Assembly (NCBI RefSeq): GCF_030272615.1
Contig: NC_081414.1
Coordinates: forward strand, 910,847,009 to 910,911,008
Source: Cryptomeria japonica
Lineage: Eukaryota; Streptophyta; Pinopsida; Cupressales; Cupressaceae
DNA: 64,000 nt
Direction: 5' to 3'
A model generated the notes under the pieces. That model saw nothing but the letters and a program-made list of their open reading frames with translations. It did not search any database and was not told where the DNA came from. A program made the position numbers and the translations under genes. This document shows, piece by piece, positions 11,940 through 24,560 of this stretch. Each line of letters begins with the position of its first letter. Positions within the stretch are counted from its first letter, which is position 1.

Positions 11940-13071
11940 TATAATACCCTAAAAATGGTCATCTAAACCATGAGCGCCTAATCTCGACAATGTCACCAAG
12001 GTCCTAACCAAAGGTAATTAAATAAATCTTGAGCACACAATTAATTCTTTAATCATTAAATATCACATGGCAAAATTAATCAACTAATATTAATTAAATA
12101 TTTATTTAATTAATTAAATCATTCCAAGTAAATCATTTTAAACAATTATCTTATTTATTTTAATTAAATATCTTTTGTATATTTAATTAAATAAATTAAT
12201 TTGCCATTAAATCATCAGAAAGAGGAATTAATTTGAAAAATAAATAAAAATTGTCATAAATCTTCAAAAAGGGAAACAAATCAAGAAAGAGGAATTGGAA
12301 ATTATGAGCACAAATCTTCAAAAAAGGAAACAAATAAAAAAAGAAATTAATTGGCAAAAAAGAATTAAAAATTGAGAAAAGAAATCAATTGGAGATAATC
12401 TTGAAAAACAAATTAAAAATTGATAAATAATCTCAAAGAAAGCAAATAAAACAATTAAATATTAAAATTGAATGAAATAGAGAATAAATCAATTTTTATT
12501 TTTTTTTAATCTTAATTTTAGTTCAATTTCCTTTAAAACTGAGAAAAGCATCCAATCACATCAATTCACCTGGATTGTGCTTCCTCTTGGAAAATCTTGA
12601 CCGCTCATCGTCATTTGATCTCAGCCTTTGGTTTCTTTCTGAATTTTCTATAAATTCAGGCTCTCATCTCTCATTCAAAAATCTTGGAGAATATATTGTT
12701 ATTATGTTGTTTTTGTTCTAGGTTCATTGAGAATTTGCATTGAGATATTGCATATTAGTTACTTCATATTGCTTAAATCATTTAGCTTAAATATTCATAT
12801 ACTACTTAAATCATGTTAGATTAATCTTGCATTCATCTAGCTTAAATTCATGCTCATATAGATTTAAAAATCCTTCGTTTAGGTGTTGTCTAGTCACTTG
12901 ATAGCTTAGCAATTTGAGAGCAATCTAAACTCACATCTACTAGAAGGCAATGGGTTGCTTTGTAATGGTTTGTTATTCATTGATTATTGATTTACTAACT
13001 ATGCATCTAATGACTTAATTGAAGTGCTGTGTATTTCAAATACAGATACAGGTCCAGTTTTCACACACACA
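11940..13071 (+). repeat. 3' LTR of element E
   Basis: About 1.13 kb, starting TATAATACCC (TA in place of the usual TG, compatible with one G-to-A change) and ending TTTTCACACACACA, comparable to TTTTCCCGCATACA of LTR A. It contains many TTAATTAAAT words. Its right end abuts LINE-like sequence. Confidence 0.65.
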
Positions 13072-14636
13072 AGATGGAATGGTTTTGGTTTTCGTGATGG
13101 TCTTTCTTTTAATCATCACAACCTTTGGTGGCCACCCCTAAGGCCATCCTCTAGCTAAAGTCCTTGGAGTGAGTGCTTTATGCTTTCACAAGCGTGGCAT
13201 TCGTACCCCTAAAGATCTCATTTCCAGAGCTTCCATGAGTATTTTCTATTGGGAAGATTTACGAGTGCAGTTCCAGCTCATTCAACGAAATCAACAGGTG
13301 TTTGATATTGTCTCATCGACTCTTCCCATGGAGATGATTCAGAAGTTGGGCATTCACTCCGTGAAGCCTTGATGGAAAGATTGGTTGTGGTACCCCTAGA
13401 CATCATTTTCCCGATATAAACCCTCTCTGGGTTACACATGGCTTTCTCTACACCTTCCTATGGTGCCTACTTTGAATTTGAGATGGCACTTGTAGTTGAC
13501 TTCTACCACTTAGTGATGCAGATTTCTTGGTATCTGGTCTGGCATTGTGGAGCCAAAACTTGCCCATTTAAATTGGTGTATTATTTTCCAAGGCTCACCT
13601 CCCAGATCTTGCTTGCAGCACATGGGGGTTTTAGATCCCAGTTGCCCTTTGTATGGGCACCCTGAGACTTTCATGCATCTCTTTTGGTATTGTCATTGAG
13701 CTCAGACTTTCTATAGATGGATTCATGATTTCTTTAGACCTTTTAGGCCAGAGACTTTCTCTTGGTACATGGCCTTACTCAAAGACCCTCTTGGTCTCCC
13801 TCATTCCTTTACCCAAATATGGCATGCTTTTAAGATGGAAATTCTCTTTGCTTTATGGAAAGACAAAAATGGTGTTTTATTTTCTCATAGCTCTACTGAT
13901 ACTCGAGTTTTGCTTTATGTTAAAGCTTGTATATGTAATAATATTATGTTGCAGATCTAGGTACAAGCCATCAAGTTCACCCTTGAGGTGGCCCACCTTC
14001 AGGAGCTTCTTGATCATTGGGGTCATGCCCTTTGTATTGTTACCAGAGTGCCTCCTGATTGACCCCTTCATGGGGTCAATCACCACCTCGTGGGCGATGT
14101 CGTGGGCGTAGTTCTTCTTCCTGCCACTCTCAAACCTTTCAGTCTCAAGCTTGCTGACAGTCTAGTGGTTGTGATTTCAACCATTAGTACTCTCCTTTTC
14201 CTACTCCTTGTGGGTGGGGATCTAGAGGCACCACTCCTTCTACTAGTGGTGGTAGTGGGTGGCCCAGTATGTCCAAGGCTTTTCCTCACCTAGCTCTAGC
14301 CATTTTACCTATGCATGGAGAGGAGAATACAGAAGAGGCTACTATTGTTGATGACAATGGGACCCTCCTAGATGATGTTCCAGACCTCACTATTGTATAG
14401 GGTCCTAAAAATGATAAGGATCCACCTCCGCCTCCCACCGGAATTACTTTAGCCACTTAGCAGTCATTATGTAATTTTTGCTATGTTTTCGAGTGTTGTA
14501 GGCCTTTGATGGTTTTTTCTAGGCTCTATCGGTCTGAACTCTAAGGGGTGATCCCGTATCCTCCTACTTTTTTTTGTGAATAGTGTAACTTTTTTATTTT
14601 TTTAATAGAATTCGTCTGCCTATTCATAAAAAAAAT
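13072..14636 (+). pseudogene. LINE (non-LTR retrotransposon) 3' fragment with zf-RVT region
   Basis: The frame around 13560-13960 reads CPLYGHPETFMHLFWYCH and later FKMEILFALWKDKNGVLF, the pattern of the zinc-binding region that follows reverse transcriptase in plant LINEs. A second fragment (13169-13372) gives an upstream piece of the same type. Several stops and frame changes show decay. The 3' end has the word GAATTCGTCTGCCTATTCAT followed by a short A-rich tail, typical of LINE ends. The 5' end is truncated at the LTR E boundary, as is usual for LINE insertions. Confidence 0.75.
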
Positions 14637-16854
14637 AATCAAGAACTAATAGTAAAACTAGGTCATAGTATAAATAGAATGACTTTTGTGATTATCATAG
14701 AATCAAAAGGGTGTTATAATTTAAATTTTGTTAAATTGGAACATCTTATGCAAGACCTCATAGACAATGACGATGTTACTATTGAATACACTCCCATTAC
14801 CACAAATAATTATCTCAAGACTATCAAGGATCCACTCCCTAAACATGGAAAAGAAGATTCATGTTACAAGGGTAGCTCCTCCATGAGTGTTGATTATTCT
14901 TCCATGACCTATGATTAAACCATAGCTTGTCTAAAACAAGTTATACCTTCCATAGCATCAAATGCTCCTTTTTCAAATCATAATCAACGTATCCCTTGTA
15001 AGCTAAAAACTTGTAAAGTTGAGATGTTAAATCAAGATCAAAGTATACTTGCCTTGATACATCCATTCCATCACAATATCATGATATGTTCCTTTTTGAC
15101 CTTCATGATTGCACTCCATCACAAGACTCAAGTATCTCTTACATGTCACCTCAAGAGAAAAACATCCTTTTTATTCCATCTCATGATCCTATTGTAAGTC
15201 AAGATCAAAGTGTCCTTCCACCTCCATCGCAAGGTCCTAGCATCTCTCCTAATGCCCAACATCATTGCAAACCTCTACAAAGAGTTAATAATGCCTATCC
15301 AAGGCACACATATCAAAATACAACCTAAATTAGCATCTTAACTTGTTCATCTAGAATATTCATGCACCTTAAGCAAAAGTCTCCATCATGAATCTCCCAT
15401 TCCACCTTCCTTTCTTTGATCTTTCTTATCCTATCCATATCCTTCATTCTATATGTTTCATCGTACATAAATATCCCTATCTTATATTTGATCTTGTTTT
15501 ATCTCTTAGCTTTCCTATTTAGCTATCATTTACAACCCTATCAAAATTACCTTCATCATAGTTAAAACATGAAGAAAGTAAAAACTCATAAGCCCAAGGT
15601 TCAAGCAAAAAATTGATCCATCTATCCATCCTATCCCTTAATTGGAGACACATCCTTGACTTAGTCATGGTAGTGGATCTTTATCATTATCTTGAGAAAA
15701 AATAATATTATAAACTTGAACTTGGAACTCAACAAAAACAAGATCAAAACTATTCATATTTTAAAACAAAAGCATTTTAGATTTCATGTAAATCATGAGC
15801 GAAAGACTGATGTTGATCTAAGCTTGCTCCTTCCATATCTTGCTTGCCTAATCTATTGAATATTTGTCATTATCTATCTAACCATATTTTCCTTGATGGG
15901 ATGTATCCTTCCTATATCAGGCTTTATCTAGCTATGTACACCTTGACAAATGTATATTTCCTACACAAGCAATATCCATCTATGCACTGAGCTTAATATT
16001 TTGGCAAGAGATATGTTGTTTGTTTGGATTGTTTTTCATTTGGTACTTTTTCTTGCCAATTTAATCCTTTACATTTACCATTTTATCTTTCTTCTTGAAC
16101 TTTGATCTTTATCTTTTTGTTCATTTCTCATGATTTCTTAAAACCACCTAGATCTTGCATATCTTGGTGTGTTTAGAGTGGCATAGAATGGGTCACGATC
16201 TTGCCATTTTTTTGGTCATGTTTGTGGATTGTTCTTGTAGCAATACTTAGGTCATCACTTTCCTTGTTTATGTTGGAAAAACTTCTATCATGAGCTCTCA
16301 TCCTTTGCGTGCTAGGCCATTCATTACCCTTTGTGTACTATGACTATCATATTTTAAGTCTATCTTCCTCACATATTCCGACAAGGTTTTGTGTTGCTTG
16401 GTAGGAGCAAGGGTACCCTTCTGTTTGTAGATTCCTAGTCCATGCAAGTGATGAAATTTCATCTTGGTTCCTTATACCTTGATGCATAACATACTTTCTA
16501 TATTATTTAATAGGATTTCTCTTCACATCTGTTTAGCATAACCAAAGCACAATGTCATATCCATCCATTTCTTATATCTTATCTTGTCCTATCAATCTTG
16601 CACTTTTTCCTTTCCATTTCATTAACCATTTATATGTTTCACCTTACATTTGATCAATGGGTTGATTTCCATCTAGTTGCAAACACATGTCTCTTGCACA
16701 CGCTTTTCTTTAACATCTATTTTCAAGAGCTCAACCCAAAATGTATTTTTCTAGCTAGTCTCTCGAGGGGGGCATCCATCCTTTTATCCTATCACTATGT
16801 CATATCATTAGTATCATTTTTATTTGAAACAATATTGTAAAAATGCATTACCTC
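14637..16854 (+). mobile_element. internal remnant of gypsy element C
   Basis: Lies between the LINE tail and a polypurine tract plus LTR. Apart from the gag scrap at 14679-14918 and a degenerate continuation to about 15330, no domain can be recognised, so most of pol is missing. 15330-16854 is AT-rich with no supported gene. Confidence 0.55.
14679..14918 (+). pseudogene. gag C-terminal fragment of element C
   Basis: The 79-residue frame contains HLMQDLIDNDDVTIE, TTNNYLK and KDPLPKHG, which align by eye with the gag end of element D (DLIQDLIDRGEIEIE, TTNNDHLM, KNPLPSQ). In D this segment lies directly after the zinc-knuckle-like C/H cluster. It is a scrap without the rest of gag. Confidence 0.7.
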
Positions 16855-16868
16855 AAAGAGGGGTAAAA
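16855..16868 (+). promoter_or_regulatory. polypurine tract of element C
   Basis: AAAGAGGGGTAAAA directly before TGTAGGCATC, the start of an LTR. Confidence 0.8.
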
Positions 16869-17370
16869 TGTAGGCATCTAAAAATTACTAATGCATTTTC
16901 ATCTTGTCATGTCATCACCTTCTCACCAAACTTTTTAGATCCATATTAATTAAATAATTTTTTAATTATTTAATTATCTTTTTCTACCAATAATTAGTTT
17001 AATATTTTATTTAATTCATTTTATCATTTTTATTCTAATATTAATTAATTTCCCTCTCATAATTAAATAATTTTTAAATTTATTTAATTAGCTAACACTT
17101 CCCACTCAAAACCAAATAAATTCAAACTTATTTAATTTCCCATCTTAAATAAATAAAATTAATATTTTATTTATTTTCTCTATGCATCTTACTCTTACCT
17201 TATCCTTCCACCTCATCAATCTATGTGCATTATAGGTTCTCCCGTCTCTCATTTTTTCTCAACCATTGATCTTGTCATTTAATCTCCACCATTGATCAAA
17301 TGCAATATGAGGCATATAAATACGACCTTCACACATTCATTTCTCTCTAGCTAGGATCATCATTATTAAA
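16869..17370 (+). repeat. 3' LTR of element C (right end unclear)
   Basis: Starts TGTAGGCATCTAAAAATTAC, similar to the LTR A start, followed by TTAATTAAAT-rich U3 and a TATA-like GGCATATAAATACG at about 17312. The right boundary cannot be placed; 17370 is a guess based on loss of LTR-like character. Confidence 0.5.
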
Positions 17371-17632
17371 AGTACTTTTAGATGGTGGAACCTTTTGATT
17401 GATGTAATGGTACTGCCTGATTTTGATTGGATAAAGTCTTATCTCTAGCTAGTTTTGGATTCAACAAATTTTGTTCTAAGGATGCTTGCTTGATTTGGAA
17501 TTGATTTCTCTGATGTTTGGACTCTAATTTTGATTACTGAGTTTGATACAGAGCCTGAAAGGGTACTCAAGAAGTTTGATGAAATTTTCTCAAAAGGTCT
17601 GATTTTCTCTCTGGTTTTCTGAGTTTTAATCA

Positions 17633-17995
17633 TGCGCTAAGCCAGAGACCATATGCGCTAAGGTATGATCCAGATGCGCTACACAAAGTTCCTTATGCAC
17701 TAAGATACCTATGTTATGCGCTAACTCAAAGTTTTGAAATTTTTTTTGACTGGGAAGATTATGCATCGATATGTCCTAAATGCGTGCTATAGTTTGGACT
17801 AAAAGTGCTAAGTTTTTCTCCTGATGCGCTAGACTAATGCTCTAAAGCACTAATATGGTATCCAAAAGCGCTAGTGAAATGTTTACCAGTATGACAATTG
17901 TTATGCGCTATTTTGACTGATAAAAGCGCTAAGATTTGCCTGGGATGCACTAGAGAATGTTCCAGATGTGCTAGGACGTTGCTCTTACGTGCTAA
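17633..17995. repeat. GCGCTA degenerate array, orphan
   Basis: About 16 units with cores such as ATGCGCTAAG, ATGCGCTAC and AAAGCGCTAG at roughly 20-bp spacing. The plus-strand orientation is the same as in the 19548-19770 array. It is not clear whether it belongs to element B or to another element. Confidence 0.8.
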
Positions 17996-19846
17996 ACTAC
18001 CCTGATTTCTCTATTTCTGGCTTTTTTGGAATTTTTCAACACTTGTTTGTTTTTTATGGATGATTTTCTAAAAACATAACTTGAAAACACAACATGAAAG
18101 AGATAACCAATTTTGCCTATGCTAAATAGATAGTGTATGTTCTGCAAGGATGTGTTCAAATCCCCAATGTTTTCATAGGTTTGGATACAAAGAAGACAAA
18201 TCAGATAGACTCTTTATTCAAGGATCATCAACAATACCATAGCTAGTCTTGATACTCAGTCAACTCAAACAGTTGTGTCACCTCCTAGGGGGTGCCCATT
18301 TTTTTGCCTTTTGCCAGAAATTAACCCAATGTGAATTGCTTCACAATTGGGTAGTTATCTTGGGAGATATATGGTGAGTAATCTTGGGGGTGGATTCTTC
18401 CCCACCCTTGCACTATGATATTGAAGATGTTTGGATACTGACTCGGCTCAAGGTTTCTATTTCTAAAGTTTTTAATCAGGCTTCATGTTCGGTCTTCAGT
18501 GATGAAATCTCTCAGGAGGTTTCCCAACCTTTAGAACAAAGGCTTTACGTATCGTAAAGATACTGGGGGAAGGCTAATCGCTGAGAAAAACTATTGAAGG
18601 GACTTTCATCAACCTCCACTTTTGATTATAGTGGGTTGGAACACTTGGCGATAAAGTCGTTTCCCACTTAGGTCATTCCCCTCTCACTGACCATTTAAAT
18701 GGCACTCTAAGAGCAACTCGGGAGGGCATACCTGCTAAAGGAATTAAGTACTTGAAATGAAGAAAGATTAAGAGTGGTTTGGCTTTTTGGTCACCCAGTT
18801 AAGGGGAGAGCATATACCTTCCACTTTCGAGGCAAAGCACACAAGTTCTTTTTAACCTTTCAAAGAAGTGATTTGTTAACCTCTATTTGGAGATTTTCCT
18901 CCAACAAACACGGGGTTCTTTTTATCCTTTCATAGCAAAGTGTGCATTTTCAAAATAAACTTTGAATCAAACCTAGCCAACAAAGTAAATTGCAATTTGG
19001 TCAACAAAAATTCAAAGTCGATAGGGGAAGATCTTCCCTCTTTTCTTTGCCTACATTTGAAGATGAAGTTCTTTTACCTTTGCAAAATAAGATTGATCCT
19101 TTTAGGCACCAAAGGAAGGTGAAGTCCATTTTAAGCTTTGCAGAAAGTAAGTTTGTTTTGTTCTTTTTATAGCTTCCAAAATGAAGTGTTTTTCCTCTAA
19201 TCTTACAAGAAAGAAAATATGAATTTGTTGTTCTTTTTATCTTGTAATAAAGAAAGATGAATTTTCTTTTAGGCACCAAAAGGAAGTCTGATGTTAATTT
19301 TATGTACTCCAAAATGAAATGTGAGGTTTATTTTAACTTTGCATAAAAAGGGAGAGTGAGTTCTTTTTAACCAACTTCTTATGAAAGAAAGTAGAAAAGA
19401 ATTTTAAAGCTTCTAAACCAACTCCTTCCTCTGTACAAAAAAGATTAGAACCTACACACAGTCAGTGATCAAATGTTAGTGTGGGCTTACACAAGCCTAA
19501 AATAATCTTCATCGGTTACAATTTTTTTTGTTTTCCCTGCTAACTCTATGCGCTACATTGTTGCACCAATGAGCTACATAAATGCACAGATGCGCTACAG
19601 AACATACCCTATGTGCTAAGCTGATCCCTAGATGCGCTAGACTGATGCTCTAATGTGCTGTGATTTTACCGTTGCCAGCAGAAGTGTTATGTGCTAGTCT
19701 AACTACTCAATGGGCTAAACAGTGAGCAATATGCGCTAAAAAAAGGTTCTTATGCACTAAAGAAAGCCTCCAACATGTAAACTCATTTTTTCCACGTACC
19801 TGCAATATCACTCTTGCATTAAAAATGATGTTATTTATGGGGTTAT
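17996..19846 (-). mobile_element. 5' leader of element B (minus strand), truncated
   Basis: This lies just inside the LTR at 19869 and its primer-binding site, and resembles by eye the leader of element D (60446-63093): the words GGTGAGTAATCTTGGG near 18372 and GGTGAGTATCTTGGGA near 61829, and stretches of GTTCTTTTTA with AAAGAAGTG in both. No gag start or pol follows; the internal region is deleted. Small open frames here (for example 18940-19172) are not convincing genes. Confidence 0.6.
19548..19770. repeat. GCGCTA degenerate array in leader of element B
   Basis: About 10 units with cores such as ATGCGCTAC, ATGCGCTAG and ATGTGCTAAG on the plus strand, about 80-100 bp from the primer-binding site. 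Element D has an array in the same place. Confidence 0.85.
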
Positions 19847-19864
19847 GCCCCACGATGGGCACCA
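19847..19864 (-). promoter_or_regulatory. primer-binding site of element B (tRNA-Lys-like)
   Basis: The plus strand reads GCCCCACGATGGGCACCA, close to the 3' end of plant tRNA-Lys with its CCA. On the minus strand this is the complement used for first-strand priming, 4 bp inside the LTR. Confidence 0.75.
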
Positions 19865-19868
19865 AAAA

Positions 19869-21336
19869 TGTGTGCGGGAAAAGTGGTGCAATGAAATGTA
19901 AAATCTAGTTTCTAGACAAGTCCACACACCAATGGGACTCTTGGTGCAAGTAATGGAGCTATGTTGAATAGCTCAACTTCCCAAGGGATGTTCCATTGTT
20001 CTTCATCTCACAGGATCCCTCAAGTCAATGCCTTTGCTCTCAGATCACTGAGCAAAGTGACTTAGGAATGACAACTATGAGAATGAGGGATATTGATCAA
20101 CTTAATATGAATCCATTCCTAGTTATGCATGATATTAAATCTAGTATGAATTAAACTAGCATGGATATGATGATAAGATAAAAGATTAGTAAAACCTATC
20201 CTAACATTATATACTAGTCTATTATGAGAGTGTTATGATGGAAATGCTTCTTTAAATACTTATTAAGATGATTTCTATTCAAAGAGAGGCTAAATGCTTG
20301 ATTTAAAAATGATTATATTTAGATGCATGAAACTTGGATGCTTAGTAAAATGTCTATAAGTTTGATACTAAAGACTTGGATATCAAAATGATAGAAGGAG
20401 GGCTATATTTATAGGAAAAATAGGGCAATGAATGGTCAGGATTGGAAGATCTTATCAAGGGCCAGGATTGAAAGTTATCAATCCATGTTTACAATTCTCA
20501 CCAATGAAATGGTGACAATTGTCAACAAGAGACTACTTGAGAGGAGATGTAAGAAGCATTAAATGCTTGAGAAGACATGATGGTTACCCTAGGAGGTAAG
20601 GGTTAAGGTTAGGTTAGGGTTATCCATTGGATAAAGCTTTTATCCAAAGGATAAACTCTTGTGCAAGGGTTTGAAGGATAACCATGGTCAAAGCAATGAA
20701 TGCTTGATGAGACCCCTGGGTTAGATGAAGGTTGAGTTAGAGAGAAAGTCTTTAATCATGTAAGAAGGTTGAGTTAACCATTAATGGTTAGGAAGACTTT
20801 GGAGGTTAACTTGTTGAGGACATAAAGCCTTTAATGGTTTTCAAAGACTTTGGGGGTTTGAGAAGTGACTTCCCTTTTCTTAGGGATGTGATAATATTTA
20901 GGAGATGGATTAGGTTAATTTAGAAGTGATTAGAAGAATCTAGAAGGGGGTTTAGGGAGGCAAGTGAGAGATGTAGGAGAATGTAAGTGGATGGAGGGGA
21001 GTTTTAATTAAAATAAATTACTTTATTTCAACTAAAATAGATGCAACTTGCATAAATACAAGTGGGGGATTAAAATAAATAAATTAGATTTATTTACTTG
21101 CAATGAACAATTTAATTAAATGTAAATTTAATTAAAAGGGGAGAAAGGGGAATTAATTAAATAAAGTGATTTATTTAATTAAAGGATATGAAAGACTTAG
21201 GTGAACTTAATTAAATAAATTGAGTAATTCATTTAATTAAAAGATGGATGTGAATGAATTTAATTAAATAGGGGAATGAGGTTAAAATGAATATTAAATA
21301 TTCAATTAGGAAAGTGGTCATTTTTATACATCTACA
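19869..21336 (-). repeat. 5' LTR of element B
   Basis: A 1468-bp LTR; on the plus strand it starts TGTGTGCGGGAAAAGTGG and ends TATACATCTACA, the reverse complement of the LTR A ends. Minus-strand TATAAATATAGCC is at 20401-20413. No matching 3' LTR was found to the left. Confidence 0.82.
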
Positions 21337-22130
21337 ATTATATTTTTAGCATATGTTGTAATATTTTACCTATTATGGATGAATATCAATGAGTTTAGAG
21401 AGTGATTATTAAGTAAAAATATTTACAAAGCACCATAACTTTGCTATTAATTATTGTTAGTTTCTTGTAATGGTTGGATACTACACTATTACCCAATAAG
21501 GCATTGGTTAGTGAAGATCTTGACCTTCTGCACTTATTTTTTAAAAAGACCAAAATAATTCACCAATAGTTATAAGAATAGGAATAGGTTAATGTATTAT
21601 TGTTTATGATTTAATATTACAAACCGTTGATAAATCCTAAGTGAAACAAAATATTACATTTTTTGTAATCATTTATAGATTATTTACACTTTATGAATGT
21701 CTATATGATATTAAAAGAAACTACCTCAAGTGATTATTATATAATTGTCATCAATAGATACATGTGGAAATTATTTGAAGCAAATATAAAGAGTTTTATT
21801 AGAGCTAGTCAAGCTTAGCTTAGCGACAATTATTAGGATCAAGTTTAAATATGGATATAGTTGTTGTGGGCTATTTTAGTTGTTCAATTTATTTGATTTG
21901 AATGATTATTAAGGAATACCTCTAGAAAAATCCTCTCAAGACCTGCATTTGAGATGAGCTTGAGGAGTATGAGAGTTTACCCACTCTCATAGTCACTATT
22001 TTACCTTCCTAAATATATAGATGAGCCTCTCTTTACCTTCATTATGAAAAATCCCTAGATTTGTAGGTGAAAAATCTCTAGAACTTTGGAACTACTATCT
22101 TAGGACTTGTGATGGTGAAAAATGGGTTCG
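21337..22130. other. AT-rich stretch, nothing recognised
   Basis: No reading frame, repeat or RNA gene that I can support. Confidence 0.5.
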
Positions 22131-23760
22131 GGTAGTTTAGGATCTAATCCCACTTTCCTCCATACATTGGAATACGAAAGAGCCTAAGGCAGTGATTCAC
22201 TTTGACTACTTCTTGTGATAGAGAGTTAAGGAATACTTTTAAGGTTCCTATTCCTTTGATTTTAAAGTGAAATGAGCCAAATGTAGGATGCAAACAAACT
22301 AAGCTAATGAAACTATGAGAATAATTAAGATAACAAGTAACAAACAGATACAGAACTGAAACTGAGATACAGAGTACAAGACTAAAAAGGAAATTCTGAT
22401 ATGCACATGTCACAGAAATCTGGGCCTGATTAAGTCGGACCAGGGCATTGGATGCCTTCGTCCTTATTATTGTATTGAGCTAAGAATATGAAGCCTGCAA
22501 ATTGAGATCCCCATAGACAAAACTACCCAAAATTGCCAAAATATGCAAAGGACTAGGGCACTGGGTGCCCCAGTCCCAAGGATCTGGGGCCCTCCTCTAA
22601 ATCTAGACCTGTACCTACAAATCCTAGCTTCTCGAAAGTTTGCAGCTCTGTCAGAATTTTGTACCTGCACCTGCAACTTGAAGATTGGTATATGGGTGGC
22701 TATATAGGGTTTTGCCTTAGTCAAAACCCTTGTTTTGGTGATTTCCACCTCCACAAATAGCCAATAAAAGTATTGAAAATTGTGTGTGCCCTAGAATCTC
22801 ACGTGTTTGTAAGATTCCTATGAGCTAGAATGCAAACTAGAGTTCTACCCTATGTTTGGAGTAGAAACCCTAAATGAATATAATGTAAATGGTTCAAATC
22901 ACAAATGCACTATGGATTTATAACAATAATGTAAATCTGAAAATGAATGATATGTAGATTTGAAGACTTACATAGAGATATGAAAATAACATGAAATCAT
23001 ACCAAACCCCAAGGGAGAGGTACACGCCAATCAACAGTCATTGATCTCCTTATTCTTCAATATCTCTTAAGCTTCCATAATTAATGAAGAAAGTTGTTGA
23101 AGACTTGATGAATGATGAATTTGTTGATTGAAGACTCCACATAAACCTTTGTTTTCACTTCATAAGAGGTCTCCTTCAAATTACTTAATAGATGGATCGT
23201 TCAAATGGGTAAAGAAAAGGTTATATATATGAAACCCTAACTTTATTGTTGATCATAGGTCGACCTAGAATTGATATAATTTTGCACAAAGTGGGATTTA
23301 AACATTAGAATAATGCCAAAACATGATCCCAAAATTCGGGGAGAAAAAGTCTAGACCAAGGCAAATCACCATGGTTCAACTGACTTTTTTCCAAGTTTTT
23401 TAGGGATGTAAGGTATCGTGATTACAAAGTTAACCCTAGCTTGGTGTGACAATCCAAGGTGTTTAGGTATGCGAAATCGAGCCTTGAAGGTCGAAATACG
23501 ACTTTATTAGGGTTTATTAAATTAATTAATTAAAGACGATGAAATAAAAAGGGGCACACTTAGGGTTAAGGGCCCAATTTTATAATCTGTGGAATGATGA
23601 GAGATGATTTTAGATTTAATTAGATTTATAATTAAGTGATTAAAATAATTTAAAATGCAAAATGAAACACACTAGGGCGGGTGCTAACCTAAGCGTGAAA
23701 TTGTACAACCCTAATTAAGGGTGTACAATTTAGGACGCTATAGGACCTAATAGGGAGTTA
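22131..23760 (-). repeat. probable degenerate LTR, minus strand
   Basis: Character of an old LTR: a minus-strand TATA (GTTTCATATATATAACC, around 23220), a TTAATTAATTAA-rich block, and a 34-bp imperfect palindrome near the outer end. No second copy, polypurine tract or primer-binding site could be located, so the boundaries are approximate. Confidence 0.3.
23697..23731. repeat. imperfect palindrome TTGTACA...TGTACAA
   Basis: AAATTGTACAACCCTAATT followed by AAGGGTGTACAATTT; arms of about 16 bp with one or two mismatches. Confidence 0.8.
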
Positions 23761-24340
23761 ATTGTGGACTTAGATAAAGTCAAGAATGTTTTTTTAGTTA
23801 ACTAATATTCTCATTCAAATATGTTTCCAAAATAGAGGATATGACCAAATGGAGCACCTAAGTTGGTGATGGTAGTTTCTATTTTATTGTTAATTGACTT
23901 AGCTTAGTTTTGAGCATTATGTTTTGTACATGAATTTGGATGCCTAATTTAGCTAATGGTTTCTATAATATGATTTTAGAAACCATTGATGGTTTGTGGT
24001 TTTTTGTTCTCCCATCTATTGAGTGCTTGGATTAGAGGTAATTTGATATGTTAGTGCAAGTAATATTTTGTTGCTAGACTATCTTTGGACTTTTATGTTG
24101 GAGTGATTTCATATTAAGGCTTGAGCCTAATTGTATTGTAATTAAGTTTATTGATGATATATTGGTTCAATGTTTGGAGGTTGGATTTTTCTTTAAAAAG
24201 TTTTCATTGTAAACATTGTGTCATATATCGTGAATGCATGTTTATATTATTTTTAGTCTTAGAAACTAAATAATTTTCTTTATTATGATACTCTCATCAT
24301 AGTTTAATAGTGATTTTTAAAGATCTAGCTTCTATTTCAT
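23761..24340 (+). repeat. probable degenerate copia 5' LTR
   Basis: Ends at a copia-type primer-binding site (24341) and has a faint U5 signature around 24180-24215 (TTTTTCTTTAAAAAGTTTTC). The left boundary is uncertain. Confidence 0.35.
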
Positions 24341-24353
24341 TTGGTATTAGATC
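24341..24353 (+). promoter_or_regulatory. copia primer-binding site (initiator tRNA-Met type), degraded
   Basis: TTGGTATTAGATC differs by two transitions from the usual TTGGTATCAGAGC of plant copia elements and lies about 135 bp before a gag-like fragment. Confidence 0.5.
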
Positions 24354-24485
24354 TTCTCTAGCTATTGATATCTTAGGTTAAGTTGGGATTTTTTTATCAT
24401 ATTAATATTAGTTCAAATGCTTGATCTATGCATATAAGAGAATTTGTTTATAGTAAAAATAGCAAGTGCATATTGAGGGGAGATG

Positions 24486-24560
24486 AAAAAGTTTAGTGAC
24501 ACATTTTTTAATCTTTGGAAGCTTAAGATGGATGACTTGTTGATAGAATAAGATTTAAGG
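24486..24560 (+). pseudogene. copia gag start fragment
   Basis: The frame reads KKFSDTFFNLWKLKMDDLLIE, stop, DL. The pattern LWKLKM.DLL..DL is typical of the start of plant Ty1/copia gag. No further gag or pol is recognisable up to 25900. Confidence 0.55.

Noticed and set aside
18940-19312. Overlapping frames on both strands in the leader of element B
   Set aside because: AT-rich, Lys/Phe-biased, no similarity to gag or to each other.
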